The translations under genes were made by a program, and so were the position numbers. Under the pieces are notes generated by a model that was not told the origin of the DNA, did not search any database, and worked only from the letters and a program-made list of their open reading frames with translations. Shown here piece after piece: positions 1 through 8,859 of a stretch of DNA of 64,000 bases (its first letter is position 1; each line of letters opens with the position of its first letter). Origin of the DNA: Rhodococcus koreensis (GTDB lineage: Bacteria; Actinomycetota; Actinomycetes; Mycobacteriales; Mycobacteriaceae); assembly GCF_900105905.1 (NCBI RefSeq), contig NZ_FNSV01000005.1, positions 620,001 to 684,000 of the forward strand, in the 5' to 3' direction.

Positions 1-48
1 TTCCAGTGCCCGTTCAAGGCTCGACACATTGGTCGCGTTCGACGCCAT
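1..48 (-). CDS. Possible 5' end of a leftward gene cut by the window edge
   Basis: An ATG at 48 on the minus strand is preceded by CTGGAG about 8 bases upstream and opens a frame of 16 codons (MASNATNVSSLERALE) before the sequence ends. The short start resembles the beginning of small DUF2892-like inner-membrane proteins, but 16 residues are too few to assign a family. Confidence 0.3.
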   Translation of the reverse strand, partial: MASNATNVSSLERALE

Positions 49-600
49 GGCGGCGCTCCAGTTCTCGGCCCTGCGATCGGGCCGGTTCGGGCGCCGAGGA
101 CGACATGGCTTGACCGCGCATGTTCGGGCCCTCGGCACCCTCAAGGCTACACGTGCCCGCCGGCTCCTTTGGCTCCGCGGGTGAACGACCCTCTCCCGGA
201 ACCTATTGCGATGACGCGTCGAGGGTTCACAACGTCCCGACGACCCTTCCTCGGCCCTCGGCGATCCTGTCGCAATTGCACCCGAACGAGTCCTCGATGC
301 TTTCGTTGCGGAATCGTCCGCCCGTGCTCATCGCTCCGCTGCACGGGGCAGTGCGGGTGCTGATGCATGATGTGTTCCTGTGCGTCCTTCTTCTGAGGGA
401 ATCGGAAATCGTCTGCGCTGGAATCACGACCGCCAATCGGCGATACTTTGTCGACATTGCCGCGTCGGTGGCCGATCGCACGGCGGGGCGTTACGCACTC
501 GTCGCCGTGGCATCGACGTCGGCGCTGTCTTCAAGGACTCGTCGCACGATGTCGGGCAATGCCCCGTTCAGGCGTGATGACCACGAGAACATCCCTGGTG
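49..600. other. Gene-free stretch
   Basis: Open frames exist on both strands but none has a convincing start, family resemblance or ribosome binding site. The last bases lead into the operator and start of the MarR gene. Nothing else is recognised. Confidence 0.4.
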
Positions 601-615
601 TATCGTATGACGATA
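601..615. promoter_or_regulatory. Inverted repeat before the MarR gene, likely operator
   Basis: TATCGT-ATG-ACGATA is a perfect 6-bp inverted repeat ending about 40 bases before the GTG start of the MarR gene. MarR proteins usually bind such short palindromes in their own promoters, so autoregulation is the simplest reading. Confidence 0.5.
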
Positions 616-655
616 TATAGTGCGGCGGTTCTGACGACTGAAGGGGCGAGGTGCC

Positions 656-1096
656 GTGACTGCAGAGGAGCACGTGGAGTCGGAGCCGTTGACGAAGCGG
701 GATTTCGAGGCACTGGCACGTTTCCGCTTCGGTATCCGCCGCTATGTGCGCTTCAGTGAGGATACGGTCCGTGACCATGGCCTCACCCCGCAGCACTACC
801 AGCTGCTGCTCGCACTCAAGGGATTTCCCGGCCGCGAATGGGCCACCATGCGAGAGTTGGCCGACCGCCTGCAGCTGCGTCATCACAGCGTGGTGGAGCT
901 GGTCGACCGAGCGCAGAAGCAGGGTCTCGTGGAGCGCGCGCCGCACCCGTCCGACGCGCGAGCGGTACGGGTGGAGTTGACCGAGCACGGGCAGCTGATC
1001 CTGGCACGTCTGAGTGCGATGCACCGCGACGAACTGCTGCGCCTCGGACCCGCCCTCGAGTTACCCATCTGGGACGACCCTCCCCAGGATCGGTGA
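656..1096 (+). CDS. MarR-family transcriptional regulator
   Basis: A 146-residue winged-helix repressor. The middle of the protein (about residues 45-110) reads as a MarR wHTH: the segment MRELADRLQLRHHSVVELVD is the recognition-helix region and VERAPHPSDARAVRVELTE is the beta wing with its usual D-R pair. Flanking helices would form the dimer interface. The start is a GTG preceded by GGCGAGG. A 6-bp inverted repeat at 601-615 is a probable operator. No partner gene is obvious: downstream lies a convergent leftward group, so the regulator may act on itself or at a distance. The ligand cannot be predicted. The family is clear; the targets are not. Confidence 0.85.
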   Translation: MTAEEHVESEPLTKRDFEALARFRFGIRRYVRFSEDTVRDHGLTPQHYQLLLALKGFPGREWATMRELADRLQLRHHSVVELVDRAQKQGLVERAPHPSDARAVRVELTEHGQLILARLSAMHRDELLRLGPALELPIWDDPPQDR

Positions 1097-1345
1097 CGTC
1101 GCGTCCGTTCGTCGACCGCCCGGGGCCGTGATCGGTCGCCCGCACATCAATCCCGGTTCCCATCAGCTGCCGGTCGGCGAAGATGCGATTGCCCGAGGGT
1201 CGGTAGGCACCGAGTGAGGAGCTGGCGCAGTCGGATCCCGGACATCGGGGACGTCGCGCTCGTGGGCGCAGGTTCTGCGGTAGGTGGTGCGACGTAGCCG
1301 GCCTCGGCGGGACTCGGGCGAACACCACAGACTCCGGCGATGCCG

Positions 1346-2926
1346 TCAAAACCTAGACGAGTCGGCGTTCGTCCAGTCGCGGAGCCAACTCGTCGGGGGG
1401 TCCTCTGTGAGCAGGTCGCCGGGCTGCAGCCACTCGTGTAGGTCCGCGTAGGTCATCGTGCGGTGCCCCTGAATGCGCCGGTTGAGCATCGACGGATCGA
1501 GGTCGCAGAAGTCGTCCAGCCCCATCGATGCCAGGATTTGTTGGGCGCTCGCGACGGTGGATCTCTGGAGGTTGTACACCCGGGTGGTCTTGTCCGGAAC
1601 ATTCAGTGCGCGGGCCCGGCGGGCGTCCTGGGTAGTGACACCGACGGGGCACCGGTTGGTGTGGCAGCGTTGGGCCTGGATGCAGCCGACCGCGAACATC
1701 ATCGCGCGGGCAGCGAGGGTGAAGTCCGCTCCCTGGATCAGGCGTTTGATGATGTCGATTCCGTTGGCGACCTTGCCCGAGGCGCCGATCTTGATCCGGT
1801 CCCGCAGCCCGGTGCCCACCAACGCGTTGTGCACCAGCATCAGACCTTCGGTGAGCGGCATCCCGACGTGGTCCTCGAATTCGAGTGGGGCAGCCCCGGT
1901 TCCGCCCTCAGATCCGTCGACGATGATGAAGTCCGGGGTAATGCCGGTCTCGATCATGGCCTTGCAGATGGCGAGGAATTCCGTGCGGGAACCGACGCAC
2001 AGTTTGAAGCCGATCGGCTTTCCGCCGGACAGTGCACGAAGTGTGGTGATGAAGTCGATGAGCTCGAGCGGTGTGCAGAACGCGCTGTGGGAGGGCGGCG
2101 AGATCACGCTCTGCCCGACCGGCACCCCCCGGGTTCGGGCGATCTCGGGGCTGACTTTCGCGGCGGGCAGTACGCCGCCGAGCCCTGGTTTCGCCCCCTG
2201 GGAGAGCTTGATGGAGATGCATTTGACCTGCGGAAGGGCGGCCTTGGCGGCGAACTCGCCGGGATCGAAGTGCCCGTCGGCGTCGCGGCAGCCGAAGTAG
2301 CCGGAACCGATCTCCCAGATCAGGTCGCCGACCTGCGCGAGGTGGTAAGGACTGATACCGCCCTCGCCGGTGTCGTGGGCGAACCCGCCGCGTGCCGCGC
2401 CCCCGTTGAGCGCCTCGATGGCGTTGCCCGACAGGGCGCCGAAGCTCATCGCCGAGACGTTGTACAAGGCGATGTCGTACCCCATGGTGCACTGTGGACC
2501 GCCGATCCGAACATGTGGTGTGTCATCGGAGGCCGGATGCGCGCGCAACGAGTGGGTGACGAACTCGTATCCGGTGGCGGTGACGTCCCGTTCGGTTCCG
2601 AACGGTTCCACGTCCTTGGTGCCCTTGGCGCGTTCGTACACCGTCGTGCGGGTGTCGCGGTCGAACGGTGTTCCGTCCGTGGATCGTTCGATGAAGTATT
2701 GTTGGATCTCGGGGCGTATCCTCTCGAGCATGAACCGGGCGTGGCCGATCACCGGATAGTTCCGCAGCACACTGTGCCTACGCTGCAGCAGATCCCAGGC
2801 GCCGACCATGGCGATCGCCGCCACGATCACCGTGCCGAGCAGCCACCACGCCGAGACGAAGAAGACCAGCAGCAGCGACGCCGACCCCAACACCCAGGCG
2901 CCCGCGATGACCAGCCACCGGATCAT
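1346..2926 (-). CDS. FMN-binding glutamate-synthase-like oxidoreductase (GltB-type barrel)
   Basis: A 526-residue protein with two N-terminal hydrophobic helices (about residues 1-45) followed by a glutamate-synthase-type alpha/beta barrel. Typical signatures are visible: GAARGGFAHDTGEGGISPYH, KLSQGAKPGLGG, IIVDGSEGGTGAAP, and a cysteine cluster C-x5-C-x4-C near AQRCHTNRCPVGV that in GOGAT holds an Fe-S cluster. It lacks the amidotransferase domain, so it is one of the membrane-anchored GltB2-like proteins of unknown substrate rather than a true glutamate synthase. The ATG at 2926 is preferred to upstream frames because GGGAGG lies just before it and the protein then begins with its membrane anchor. 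A ferredoxin reductase lies directly upstream on the same strand and could supply electrons. Confidence 0.88.
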   Translation of the reverse strand: MIRWLVIAGAWVLGSASLLLVFFVSAWWLLGTVIVAAIAMVGAWDLLQRRHSVLRNYPVIGHARFMLERIRPEIQQYFIERSTDGTPFDRDTRTTVYERAKGTKDVEPFGTERDVTATGYEFVTHSLRAHPASDDTPHVRIGGPQCTMGYDIALYNVSAMSFGALSGNAIEALNGGAARGGFAHDTGEGGISPYHLAQVGDLIWEIGSGYFGCRDADGHFDPGEFAAKAALPQVKCISIKLSQGAKPGLGGVLPAAKVSPEIARTRGVPVGQSVISPPSHSAFCTPLELIDFITTLRALSGGKPIGFKLCVGSRTEFLAICKAMIETGITPDFIIVDGSEGGTGAAPLEFEDHVGMPLTEGLMLVHNALVGTGLRDRIKIGASGKVANGIDIIKRLIQGADFTLAARAMMFAVGCIQAQRCHTNRCPVGVTTQDARRARALNVPDKTTRVYNLQRSTVASAQQILASMGLDDFCDLDPSMLNRRIQGHRTMTYADLHEWLQPGDLLTEDPPTSWLRDWTNADSSRF

Positions 2927-3128
2927 GGGAATCCCTCCCGGCGCGTGGTCGCGGACGCACCCACCCTCCGTTGCGACCCCCGCGCACCCGACCGAGCAGG
3001 TCCGGCCGAACCGGAAGCGCCGTCGGTAAATCCAGGAAGTCCCGACGAGTTCGAACAGACCTGTCGACACCACTGAGACGGGGGCGGTGTCTCGGGGGTT
3101 CGCGTCCGTTCCTGCTGGGGCATGAGCG

Positions 3129-4385
3129 TCACCGCGCACCTCCCGGCACCCGATCGGCCAGGTACCTCAAGAGCTCGTCCGGGTCGGCCAGTTTCGCCGG
3201 GTCGACCCGCTCACCGGAGCGCACCAGCGCCTCGATGGCATCGGTGACCCCCCAGGTGTTGACGTTCATGCCGGCCAGCACCCGCCCGTCCCGCATCCAG
3301 AAGGCGATGAACTCGCCGGCGGCGACGTCGCCGCGGAACACGACCGAGTCGTAACTACCGTGCGGGACGTAGCCGGAATACTCCATCCCGCTGTCGTACT
3401 GATCGGAGAAGAAGTAGGGCACCTGGTCATAGGCGGTGACCCGGCCGATCATGTTCTCCGCCGCCACCGGTCCCTGGTTGAGGGCGGCCGACCAGTGCTC
3501 GAGGCGCAGATGAGTTCCCAACAGCGGGTAAAAGGTGTTGGCGACGTCCCCGGCGGCGAACACGTCGGGGTCGGTCGTGGCCAGGTGTTCGTCGACGACG
3601 ATCCCGTTGTCGACCGCCAGCCCGGCCGTCTCGGCCAGTGCGGTGTTGGGCACGATGCCCACCCCCACGACGATCGCGTCCGCCTCGACCACGGTGCCAT
3701 CGGTGAGGCGGATTCCGGTGGCCCGGTTGTCCTTACCGACGATCTCGCGCACCCCGGAGTTCAGGCGCAACTCCACACCGTGGTCGCGGTGCAGGGCGGC
3801 GTAGGTTTCGGCGACCTCGGCGCCGAGCACCGCCAGCAACGGCAACTTCGATCTCCCCACCACCGTGACTGCGCAGCCCGCCGCTCGGGCGGCGGCCGCG
3901 GTCTCCAAACCGATCCACCCCGCCCCGACGATCGCCACCCGGTCCGCCGCGGCGAACGCGGCCTTCATTGTTTCGCAGTCGGTGACCCGGCGCAGGTAGT
4001 GCACCCCGTCCAGATCAGCGCCGGGCACCTGCAGCCGGCGGGGCGACGAACCGGTGGTCAACAGCAACTTGTCGTATCCGAGCCTCTCGACGCCGTCGAT
4101 GACCACCTCGTGTTCGGTCCGGTCGAGGGCGGTGACCGGGGTCCCCACCCGCAACTCGATGTCGTGGTCGGTGTACCACCCGGCCGGGTGAATGTAGATC
4201 TTCTCCCGCGCGGTGGTGCCTTGGAGGTAGGCCTTCGACAGTGGGGGTCGGTCGTAGGGGCGGTCGGTCTCGTCGCCGATGAGAACGATCCGTCCGTCGA
4301 ACCCGCCGGTGCGCAGCGCCTCAGCGGCCTTCGCACCGGCCAGTCCGGCGCCCACGATGACGAATGTCTGCTCTGCAGTGGCCAT
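3129..4385 (-). CDS. FAD/NAD(P)H-dependent ferredoxin reductase
   Basis: A 418-residue pyridine-nucleotide-disulphide-type flavoprotein of the BphA4/rubredoxin-reductase group. VIVGAGLAGAKAAEALR near the N-terminus binds FAD, VAIVGAGWIGLETAAAAR (about residues 150-170) binds NAD(P)H, and VFAAGDVAN is the second FAD motif; a C-terminal reductase domain follows. Such enzymes pass electrons from NADH to a ferredoxin. AGAAGGA precedes the ATG at 4385. It sits between transaldolase and the GltB-like oxidoreductase on the same strand, so it may be the reductase partner of the latter, which is inference. No ferredoxin gene lies next to it; fdxA is about 6 kb away. Confidence 0.9.
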   Translation of the reverse strand: MATAEQTFVIVGAGLAGAKAAEALRTGGFDGRIVLIGDETDRPYDRPPLSKAYLQGTTAREKIYIHPAGWYTDHDIELRVGTPVTALDRTEHEVVIDGVERLGYDKLLLTTGSSPRRLQVPGADLDGVHYLRRVTDCETMKAAFAAADRVAIVGAGWIGLETAAAARAAGCAVTVVGRSKLPLLAVLGAEVAETYAALHRDHGVELRLNSGVREIVGKDNRATGIRLTDGTVVEADAIVVGVGIVPNTALAETAGLAVDNGIVVDEHLATTDPDVFAAGDVANTFYPLLGTHLRLEHWSAALNQGPVAAENMIGRVTAYDQVPYFFSDQYDSGMEYSGYVPHGSYDSVVFRGDVAAGEFIAFWMRDGRVLAGMNVNTWGVTDAIEALVRSGERVDPAKLADPDELLRYLADRVPGGAR

Positions 4386-4520
4386 GTCATGTCCTTCTCT
4401 GATGCGAGGTGTTTCAGGTGTGAGGACCGATTTCATGCGTTGCGGTTCAGGTCGCGGTGTCCTGTTCACCGCGCGCCGTCCGTATCGCGCGCCCGGTCGG
4501 GTCGGGTCGGGTCGTGCCGG

Positions 4521-5663
4521 TCATCGTTGCGCCAGCTGGTGGGCTTTGGCGTGGAGTTCGGTGAGCAGATCGGCGTACGACTGGTGAAAGGCGGTGACAC
4601 CCTGGTCTTCGAGGGTGCGGCCGACGTCGTCCATGTCGATGCCCACCGCGGCGAGCTCGCCGAGGACGGTGGCCGCGGCGACGGGGTCGGTGTCGATGGA
4701 GCGCGTGAGGGTGCCGTGATCCTCGAATGCCGTGATGGTGGCCTCGGGCAGCGTGTTGACGGTGTCCGGGCCGATGAGACTGTCGACGTAGCGGGTGTCC
4801 GGGTAGTCGGGGTTCTTGGTCGAGGTCGATGCCCACAGTGGCCGTTGCACCCGGGCGCCGCGGGCGGCGAGTGTCTCCCACCGCGGACCGGTGAAGCGGT
4901 CCCGGAAGATCCGGTAGGCGAGGCGGGCCTGGGCGATCGCCGCCCGACCCCGCAACCCTGGGGCCTCGGGGTCGCCGCTGTGCTCGAGTCGTCGATCGAC
5001 CTCCGTGTCGACGCGGCTGACGAAGAACGATGCGACGCTGCGCACCGCGGCCGGTTCCCCGCCCCGTGCCGCCAGCGTCTCCAGACCCTGCAGGTACGCC
5101 TCGATCACCTGTTCGTAGCGGGCGAGGGAGAAGATCAAGGTGATGTTGATGCTGACGCCCTTGCCGATCATGTCCGCGATCGCCGGTATTCCCTCCGCGG
5201 TCGCGGGGATCTTCACGAACACGTTCGGTCGGGCGATCCGTTCGTGCAGTCGCCCGGCCGCGGCGATCGTGGCGTCGGTGTCCCGTGCCAGTTCCGGGGC
5301 GACCTCGATCGAGACGAACCCATCGGTGCCGCCCGAGGTGTCGTAGACGGGCCGCAATATCGCGGCTGCGTCGACGACATCGGCCGCGGCGAGCTCCCAG
5401 TACGCGTCCTCGACCGCGAGTCCCTGGGCGATGAGCGCCGCGAACTGTGCGTCGTAGGCATCGGAGCCGGCGATGGCCCGCGCGAAGATGGTGGGGTTGG
5501 CCGTCACCCCCCGGATCCCGGCGGCCACGAACCCGGCGAGGGTGCCATCGCGCAGGTAGGGGCGGGTGAGGTTGTCCAACCAGGGGCTTTGTCCCTGCTC
5601 GCGGTACAGACGATGCAACCGGCTCACCGCTGCCCCTACCGATGGGGGTGGGAATCTGTTCAT
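4521..5663 (-). CDS. tal: Transaldolase
   Basis: A 380-residue enzyme that moves a dihydroxyacetone unit from sedoheptulose-7-phosphate to glyceraldehyde-3-phosphate in the pentose phosphate pathway. GVTANPTIF (about 52-60), the Schiff-base lysine in VFVKIPATAEG (about K151), SINITLIFS and the C-terminal STKNPDYPDTRYVDSL all fit the actinobacterial transaldolase subfamily, whose usual length is 370-380. It is the second gene of a loose leftward group after a membrane protein (74-base gap) and before the ferredoxin reductase (136-base gap). Its presence in an accessory region suggests a second copy beside the chromosomal tkt-tal-zwf cluster; this is inference. Confidence 0.93.
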   Translation of the reverse strand: MNRFPPPSVGAAVSRLHRLYREQGQSPWLDNLTRPYLRDGTLAGFVAAGIRGVTANPTIFARAIAGSDAYDAQFAALIAQGLAVEDAYWELAAADVVDAAAILRPVYDTSGGTDGFVSIEVAPELARDTDATIAAAGRLHERIARPNVFVKIPATAEGIPAIADMIGKGVSINITLIFSLARYEQVIEAYLQGLETLAARGGEPAAVRSVASFFVSRVDTEVDRRLEHSGDPEAPGLRGRAAIAQARLAYRIFRDRFTGPRWETLAARGARVQRPLWASTSTKNPDYPDTRYVDSLIGPDTVNTLPEATITAFEDHGTLTRSIDTDPVAAATVLGELAAVGIDMDDVGRTLEDQGVTAFHQSYADLLTELHAKAHQLAQR

Positions 5664-5737
5664 CGCCGTGCCTCTCGTCGTTCGGGCGTCTCATCCACGC
5701 CCACTTGGCTCCCCGCTCTGCCGGCGTGTGCACCGTG

Positions 5738-6412
5738 TCACTGCCGGTCGGTCGGTGGTTGATCTCGTGTGGTGAGAAACTTCGATGGATCGCTGCCCGC
5801 CCGGGCCCCGGCGGTGAACCACGCCGCGAATCCCTGCGGATCGCGGCGCTCGATCTCGTCGAGGTACTGCTGACGGATCCGGGCAAGTCGCAACCGGTCG
5901 GTGACCGACCTGGCGTTCTGCAGCTCCGCGAAACTGGTGCGCCAGCCGCGGCACAACGCATCGCCGGACAATTCCGCACAGCTCGGCGGCGGTGCCGCCG
6001 GGGAACCCGGAGCGCTCGCCTCGTCCGGATCACACAGAGCAGAGGGCTGCCGGGAGAGCAACTGCGCCAACGGCGGCCAGCTTCGAAGCCACCGCGCCAC
6101 CGGCCGGGCGGTGACCGTCAGCACGAGCACCAGCGGCACGGCCGCAGCGCCGGACAGCGCGATCAGGCCGACAATGCCGATCAGGGCCGCGCCCGCGGTA
6201 GCGGCGTTGAGTGCGGCGGTCGGCAGCGATGAACGCGGCGTGGCGGTGGCGGACCTGTCGGCCACCATCGCGGTCAGGCCGCCGCCGGTCACTGCCGCCG
6301 CGAACGCCGCGGACACGAGGACGTCGGGGTGGACGGTGAAGATCGCGACCGCGAAGCCGACCAACCCCAATGGCACGGTCACCACCCACCAGAGGATTCG
6401 ATAGACACCCAT
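5738..6412 (-). CDS. Conserved integral membrane protein, unknown function
   Basis: A 224-residue protein with about four hydrophobic helices in the first 120 residues (WWVVTVPLGLVGFAVAIF, VSAAFAAAVTGGGLTAMV, two more around 85-115) and a cytosolic tail. The tail carries a conserved-looking block, CRGWRTSFAELQNA then RQQYLDEIERRDP and GARAGSDPSKFL, typical of mycobacterial and rhodococcal membrane proteins of unknown role. The ATG at 6412 is chosen because AAGGG precedes it and the first helix then begins at once. First gene of the leftward group with transaldolase. Confidence 0.7.
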   Translation of the reverse strand: MGVYRILWWVVTVPLGLVGFAVAIFTVHPDVLVSAAFAAAVTGGGLTAMVADRSATATPRSSLPTAALNAATAGAALIGIVGLIALSGAAAVPLVLVLTVTARPVARWLRSWPPLAQLLSRQPSALCDPDEASAPGSPAAPPPSCAELSGDALCRGWRTSFAELQNARSVTDRLRLARIRQQYLDEIERRDPQGFAAWFTAGARAGSDPSKFLTTRDQPPTDRQ

Positions 6413-6703
6413 GGGATGTAATCCCTTGCAGAGATATGGCTTTGAGCGATGCGGACCGCCCTCGACCCACTGTGTCACCGAAAAGAGTGACGAACGGTGA
6501 GCCGTCATGGGTCCCCGGTTCGGGGGTTTCCAGATGCGGTCCCGATGGTTCGCGGTGTGATGCGCGACGAGCGCGTCCTGGCACGCAACGCTTGCATGGA
6601 GCGCCGCGGTCGCGGTGCGCCGGAATGCCGGTGCTCGGATGGGCGGGTCCGTCGATCGACGCGCGAGCCGATCCGGCGCCTCGCTCCTGCCGGTTCGTGT
6701 CCG

Positions 6704-7414
6704 TCAGGGACGGGCGGCGGTGCCCGGGGGCGAGTGTGCGTGTGCGGACGCTGCGTGGTGGACCACGACACAGCACCGGTCCGGTCGCGGGTCCAATTCT
6801 GCGTGCGCGTCGTGTTGGGTGCTCCCGGCGATCGCGCCCTCGACAAGGCGTAAATTCAACCCGCACACCACGTCCAGGTGGTCACGGGCGACATGGTGAA
6901 AGGGGCAGTTGCGTAGGTCGATACGGCCGTCGTCGGCGACCTGGGGCAGGTATCCGCAGCCGCGGAGCGCCGCCAGGAGATCTCCCCCGGTGTCGGCGAC
7001 GGCCCGCTTGCCGGCGTCGAGCGCGGCCTCGTTCACGGCCGCCCGCACGGTTCCGCTGGTGTCCTGTTCGACCGAGGAGACGAGCAACCGTGCGAGCAGT
7101 TCATAGTCCCGGGGCGGCACGCTGACGGTCATTTCCGTCGTGGCCCGGGTGTAGAACTTCGCGGGACGGCCGGCGCCGGGCCCGCCGCGGCCGGCCGGCC
7201 GCTGGTAACTGACCGTCACCAGGTCGGCATCGGCCAGCTTGTCGAGGTGATAGGCCGCGAGGGTCCGGCCGACGTCGACGGCGGCGGCCGCCTGCTCCCG
7301 CGAGACCGGTGCGTCGCTTTCGGTCACGTAGTCATACAGCCTGCGCCGCAACGGATCATCGAGGTTGCTCAACGCCGCCAGCACCGCCGGCGCAGCGGAT
7401 CGCGGAGTGGACAT
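6704..7414 (-). CDS. ArsR/SufR-type (COG2345) transcriptional regulator, paralogue 1
   Basis: A 236-residue regulator. Residues 15-95 form a winged helix-turn-helix, with a recognition stretch VGRTLAAYHLDKLADADLV and a wing rich in glycine and arginine (GRGGPGAGRPAKFYTR). The C-terminal half contains C170-P-F-x-x-V-A-...-V-V-C184 and C214-C215, matching the cysteine layout of SufR-like proteins, which bind an Fe-S cluster and sense redox, NO or iron. The ATG at 7414 gives the conserved N-terminus. It is divergent from the doxX-like gene with 91 bases between the two starts. Two paralogues lie at 9475-10167 and 14774-15562. Cluster binding is inferred from family and cysteines. Confidence 0.85.
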   Translation of the reverse strand: MSTPRSAAPAVLAALSNLDDPLRRRLYDYVTESDAPVSREQAAAAVDVGRTLAAYHLDKLADADLVTVSYQRPAGRGGPGAGRPAKFYTRATTEMTVSVPPRDYELLARLLVSSVEQDTSGTVRAAVNEAALDAGKRAVADTGGDLLAALRGCGYLPQVADDGRIDLRNCPFHHVARDHLDVVCGLNLRLVEGAIAGSTQHDAHAELDPRPDRCCVVVHHAASAHAHSPPGTAARP

Positions 7415-7505
7415 ACCCCGACTGTAACACCAAAAAGTATTGACAAATAGGTGTGGAGGGAAGATTCTAAAAATGAGTCCTATTACTTTTACAAAGGGGT
7501 TTCTG
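7415..7505. promoter_or_regulatory. Divergent promoter region between regulator 1 and doxX
   Basis: This AT-rich 91-base gap holds TTGACA at 7440-7445 in the doxX direction and two loose symmetries: ACACC (7427-7431) with GGTGT (7450-7454), and AAAAGTA (7433-7439) with TACTTTT (7484-7490). It lacks the 24-bp palindrome seen beside the other two paralogues. AAAGGGG serves as ribosome binding site for doxX. Confidence 0.45.
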
Positions 7506-7988
7506 ATGACTACTCCCACGCCCGACTCGTCGGCGACCGCACCCACACCCGGCACAGCCCTGCAACGCGCTCGCAGCGACCCCGCCTACGGCGCGTTCCT
7601 GTTGCTGCGGATCGGATTCACCGTGCTCCCGATCGTCATGGGCATCGACAAGTTCACGAACGTGCTCACCACCTGGGAAAACTACCTGGCGCCGTGGATC
7701 GTCGACCTCAGCCCGTTCAGCGCGCACCAAACCATGCTGGTCGTCGGAGTGATCGAAATCGTCGCCGGCATCGCCGTCGCGATCAAACCACGCTATGCGG
7801 CCTACATCGTCGCCGCCTGGCTCGCCGGAATCGTGATCAACCTACTGAGCTACCCCGGCTTCTACGACATCGCACTGCGTGACTTCGGACTGATGCTCGC
7901 CGCCCTCACCCTCGGCCGGTTGGCCTACGTGTACGACCCGGCCTGGCACCGGCGCACCGCACTCGCCCCGAAACTCAGTGCCGCCTAG
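7506..7988 (+). CDS. DoxX-family membrane protein
   Basis: A 160-residue protein with four predicted transmembrane helices: AFLLLRIGFTVLPIVMGIDK, TMLVVGVIEIVAGIAVAI, YAAYIVAAWLAGIVINLL and a C-terminal helix around FGLMLAALTLGRLAYVYD. The first helix with its G-x-D-K is the DoxX hallmark. DoxX proteins in mycobacteria are linked to thiol and superoxide stress at the membrane. The ATG at 7506 follows AAAGGGG. It is divergent from regulator 1, its likely controller, and folE follows 131 bases downstream on the same strand. Confidence 0.85.
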   Translation: MTTPTPDSSATAPTPGTALQRARSDPAYGAFLLLRIGFTVLPIVMGIDKFTNVLTTWENYLAPWIVDLSPFSAHQTMLVVGVIEIVAGIAVAIKPRYAAYIVAAWLAGIVINLLSYPGFYDIALRDFGLMLAALTLGRLAYVYDPAWHRRTALAPKLSAA

Positions 7989-8119
7989 CCGACCCCGACG
8001 TGCGTCCCCTCGCTCCGGGGCGCGCGCCGTTGGCACCCTCATCATTTCGTCCACCCGCCCGAGACCGCTGCGCTTCGCCGGGTGGACGCCACCCACCACC
8101 ACTGCGGAAGGAACCCGGC

Positions 8120-8716
8120 ATGCCGTCGACCGCGACACTCCACGTTCTCCATCAGGCACCAGGACGAGACCTGGCTGCGGCCGAAGAGGCGGCAGCGGCG
8201 TTCCTCGAAGCTCTCGGGATCGACCTGGACTCGGAGAGCCTGCGCCAGACGCCCCGCCGCATGGCCCACGGCTACGCCGAACTGTTCACCCCCCGCGCCT
8301 TCGATCTGACCACCTTCCCCAACGACGAGGACTACGACGAGCTCGTCCTGGTCCGCAACGTCCCGCTGCGATCGGTGTGCGAGCATCATCTGCTGCCGTT
8401 CGCCGGTACCGTGCACATCGGGTATCTGCCCGGCGAACGCATCATCGGATTGTCCAAGCTCGCCCGCGTGGCAGAGCATTTCGCCTGTCGACCCCAAGTT
8501 CAGGAACGGCTCACCAAGCAGATCGCGGGCTGGCTCGACGAACACCTGCATCCTCGGGGTGTCGGGGTGGTCATCGAGGCCGAGCACAGTTGCATGACCC
8601 TGCGCGGGGTGCAATCGGTGGGATCGGCCACCGTCACCTCCGCCCTGTTGGGAGCGTTGCGCGATGATCCTCGTTCGCGCCAGGAATTCTTCGCCCTCGC
8701 CGGCGTCCACGCCTGA
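8120..8716 (+). CDS. folE: GTP cyclohydrolase I
   Basis: A 198-residue enzyme that opens GTP to 7,8-dihydroneopterin triphosphate, the first step to tetrahydrofolate. The zinc ligands C87 and H90 are in SVCEHHLLPF, with C158 in AEHSCMTLRG. IGLSKLARVAEHFACRPQVQE is the standard family block. The ATG at 8120 follows GGAAGGAA. The folate operon partners (folP, folB, folK, ftsH) are absent, so this is a stand-alone copy. Its position behind doxX and regulator 1 suggests stress-linked expression, for example a copy used under metal limitation, but the zinc ligands are intact here so it is not the zinc-free type. Confidence 0.95.
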   Translation: MPSTATLHVLHQAPGRDLAAAEEAAAAFLEALGIDLDSESLRQTPRRMAHGYAELFTPRAFDLTTFPNDEDYDELVLVRNVPLRSVCEHHLLPFAGTVHIGYLPGERIIGLSKLARVAEHFACRPQVQERLTKQIAGWLDEHLHPRGVGVVIEAEHSCMTLRGVQSVGSATVTSALLGALRDDPRSRQEFFALAGVHA

Positions 8717-8859
8717 CCGGGTGGGTGGACGACCCGCGGCCCGTCATTGCTTCGGCCGGGCGGCACGCCGAGCGCTGCGCCGCTGCGCGTTGCGGTCTCG
8801 GCCCGGCACCGGGCCGGAGCGGACGTCGGGCACGAGGGCGGGCCACCGGTGCCTGCCGA

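Noticed and set aside
1463..3076. Long plus-strand frame (537 codons) opposite the GltB-like gene
   Set aside because: It is the antisense of a clear coding gene; high GC at third codon positions creates long open frames on the other strand. Its protein has no domain.
3360..5762. 800-codon plus-strand frame
   Set aside because: Antisense to the ferredoxin reductase and transaldolase genes, both of which have clear motifs.
7440..7471. Sigma-70-like promoter for doxX
   Set aside because: TTGACA is good, but the -10 at 17-base spacing (GATTCT) is poor, so no exact promoter is claimed.
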